From an uncultured Planctomycetaceae bacterium (GTDB lineage: Bacteria > Planctomycetota > Planctomycetia > Pirellulales > Pirellulaceae): 15,979 nucleotides of DNA. The translations under genes and the position numbers were made by a program. Below are positions 15,138-15,979 of this stretch, piece by piece. How positions within the stretch are numbered: position 1 is the first letter of the stretch; every line of letters starts with the position of its first letter. The DNA lies in contig CALBTA010000067.1 in assembly GCA_937967755.1 (NCBI GenBank), positions 1-15,979 on the forward strand. Direction: 5' to 3'. The notes below the pieces were generated by a model that was not told where the DNA came from, searched no databases, and saw nothing but the letters and a program-made list of their open reading frames with translations.

Positions 15138-15979
15138 ATGAACAAGGTTCCACGCACGTTTTCGTTTCTTGGCCGACGCAGTCTTATCTCGGGCATGCTG
15201 TTGGGTGTCGCCCCGTTGCTGATGGCTTCGCAGTCGCCTGATTCCCAAGCTGCGGAATCGATCGCCGACGAGACAACGCGGCTGCTCGCCGAGTTCAAAG
15301 AGTACAGCGGGTCGAAACTTGTCTTCGACGAAGACGATCTGCCGCGCGGGCAATACCACGACATCATGGTTCCGCTGGGTGAAAAACGGCGGCGCGACGC
15401 CGCGGAGATTTGCCTGCGTGAGGTGAAGAAGTACCCGCCCGGCTACCTGGGCGAGATGAAGTTGGAAGCGATTGGCATCTTCGCCGCCTGCGCTTCCCGC
15501 GCCGGCGACGGGTACCGGGAATTCGACCGCGAGATCGGCGGCTACCGCTACTACGGAATTTGGAACGGAAAAAACGGCATCGCCGGGGCCTACTACTCCG
15601 ACGGGCAACTGCCGCTCACCTTTCATCACGAAGTGTTTCACCACGTTGACGGAACGCACGCCGGCGTCACCGATGCGTCGAGGTATTTCGAAAGCGACGA
15701 CCGGCAGTTCGCCAATGCCATTGACGGGACCCGGCGTTACGAGGCGTTGGCGATCAACGGAAACGATCTTCAAAAGCTGAAGCGAATTCGTAACGGCTAC
15801 GTGCTCAAGGGCGCGGTCAGTTCTTATGCATCGAAGACTCGCGGTGAAGATCAGGCGGAAACGGCGCGGCATTTTTTGACGTCGCTGCCCGATGCCCTGG
15901 TGCAAATGGCAGAGCAGCCCGAGCTTCCCGGAAGCCAACGAATGCTGCACTGCCTGACGCAGTATTACGCCGCGACCGA
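15138..15979 (+). CDS. Exported HExxH metallopeptidase-like protein (C-terminus off the right edge)
   Basis: The visible 280 residues start with an export signal: basic MNKVPRTFSFLGRRS, then a hydrophobic core (ISGMLLGVAPLLMA, about residues 17-30). The RRSLI sequence resembles a twin-arginine motif. The mature part has Tyr/Gly-rich sequence at about 125-155 and HHEVFHHVDG, giving zinc ligands H164 and H168 with E165 as base. Further on, YASKTRGEDQAETARHFL (230-246) has E237/E241, resembling the downstream Glu motif (YAxTNxxEDFAE) of anthrax lethal-factor-like gluzincins. The ATG at 15138 is the natural start for the signal, though its ribosome binding site is poor and a GTG lies two codons upstream. 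The frame is open to the window edge. Family placement is tentative; substrate unknown. Confidence 0.7.
   Translation, partial: MNKVPRTFSFLGRRSLISGMLLGVAPLLMASQSPDSQAAESIADETTRLLAEFKEYSGSKLVFDEDDLPRGQYHDIMVPLGEKRRRDAAEICLREVKKYPPGYLGEMKLEAIGIFAACASRAGDGYREFDREIGGYRYYGIWNGKNGIAGAYYSDGQLPLTFHHEVFHHVDGTHAGVTDASRYFESDDRQFANAIDGTRRYEALAINGNDLQKLKRIRNGYVLKGAVSSYASKTRGEDQAETARHFLTSLPDALVQMAEQPELPGSQRMLHCLTQYYAAT

Noticed and set aside
14943..15950. A 335-codon minus-strand open frame
   Set aside because: It is antisense to the plus-strand gene that has a signal peptide and an HExxH motif; its composition is that of a mirror frame.

Overview
The window looks like chromosomal DNA of a flagellated planctomycete, probably a Pirellulales-type bacterium. 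This is inferred from the divergent core flagellar proteins, the moderately GC-rich sequence, the small exported HExxH proteins and the palindromic intergenic repeats. No rRNA, tRNA, CRISPR array, transposase or integrase was recognised.

Positions 1-5565 (minus strand) hold a compact flagellar basal-body and export operon. In transcription order it reads flgB, flgC, fliE, fliF, fliG, fliH, fliI, with fliI running off the left edge. It encodes proximal rod proteins, the rod/MS-ring adaptor, the MS ring, the rotor switch protein, and the export ATPase with its regulator. A near-consensus sigma-54 promoter (5599-5615) lies just upstream of flgB.

Positions 5774-11158 (minus strand) hold a second operon directly upstream. 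In order it encodes a large single-pass membrane TPR protein, a small helical protein resembling FlgN-type chaperones, a soluble histidine kinase, and a sigma-54-activating response regulator. A sigma-70-like promoter (11215-11244) precedes it. The simplest reading is a two-tier flagellar hierarchy: a housekeeping promoter makes the sensor and activator, and the activator with sigma-54 RNA polymerase fires the basal-body operon.

Positions 11368-13515 (minus strand) hold an alpha/beta-hydrolase-fold protein whose catalytic triad appears lost, followed upstream by a standard LDH-like malate dehydrogenase. From 13642 to the right edge there is a 96-bp MITE-like element with perfect 21-bp inverted ends, an exported HExxH gluzincin on the minus strand, a 532-bp non-coding stretch rich in palindromes, and a divergent second exported HExxH protein on the plus strand that is cut by the right edge.

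The points most worth a second look are a FliG that lacks all five classical torque-related charged residues, the pseudo-hydrolase, the sigma-54 promoter beside its likely activator, the uncharacterised TPR/FlgN-like pair in the regulatory operon, and the palindromic elements around the metallopeptidase genes.
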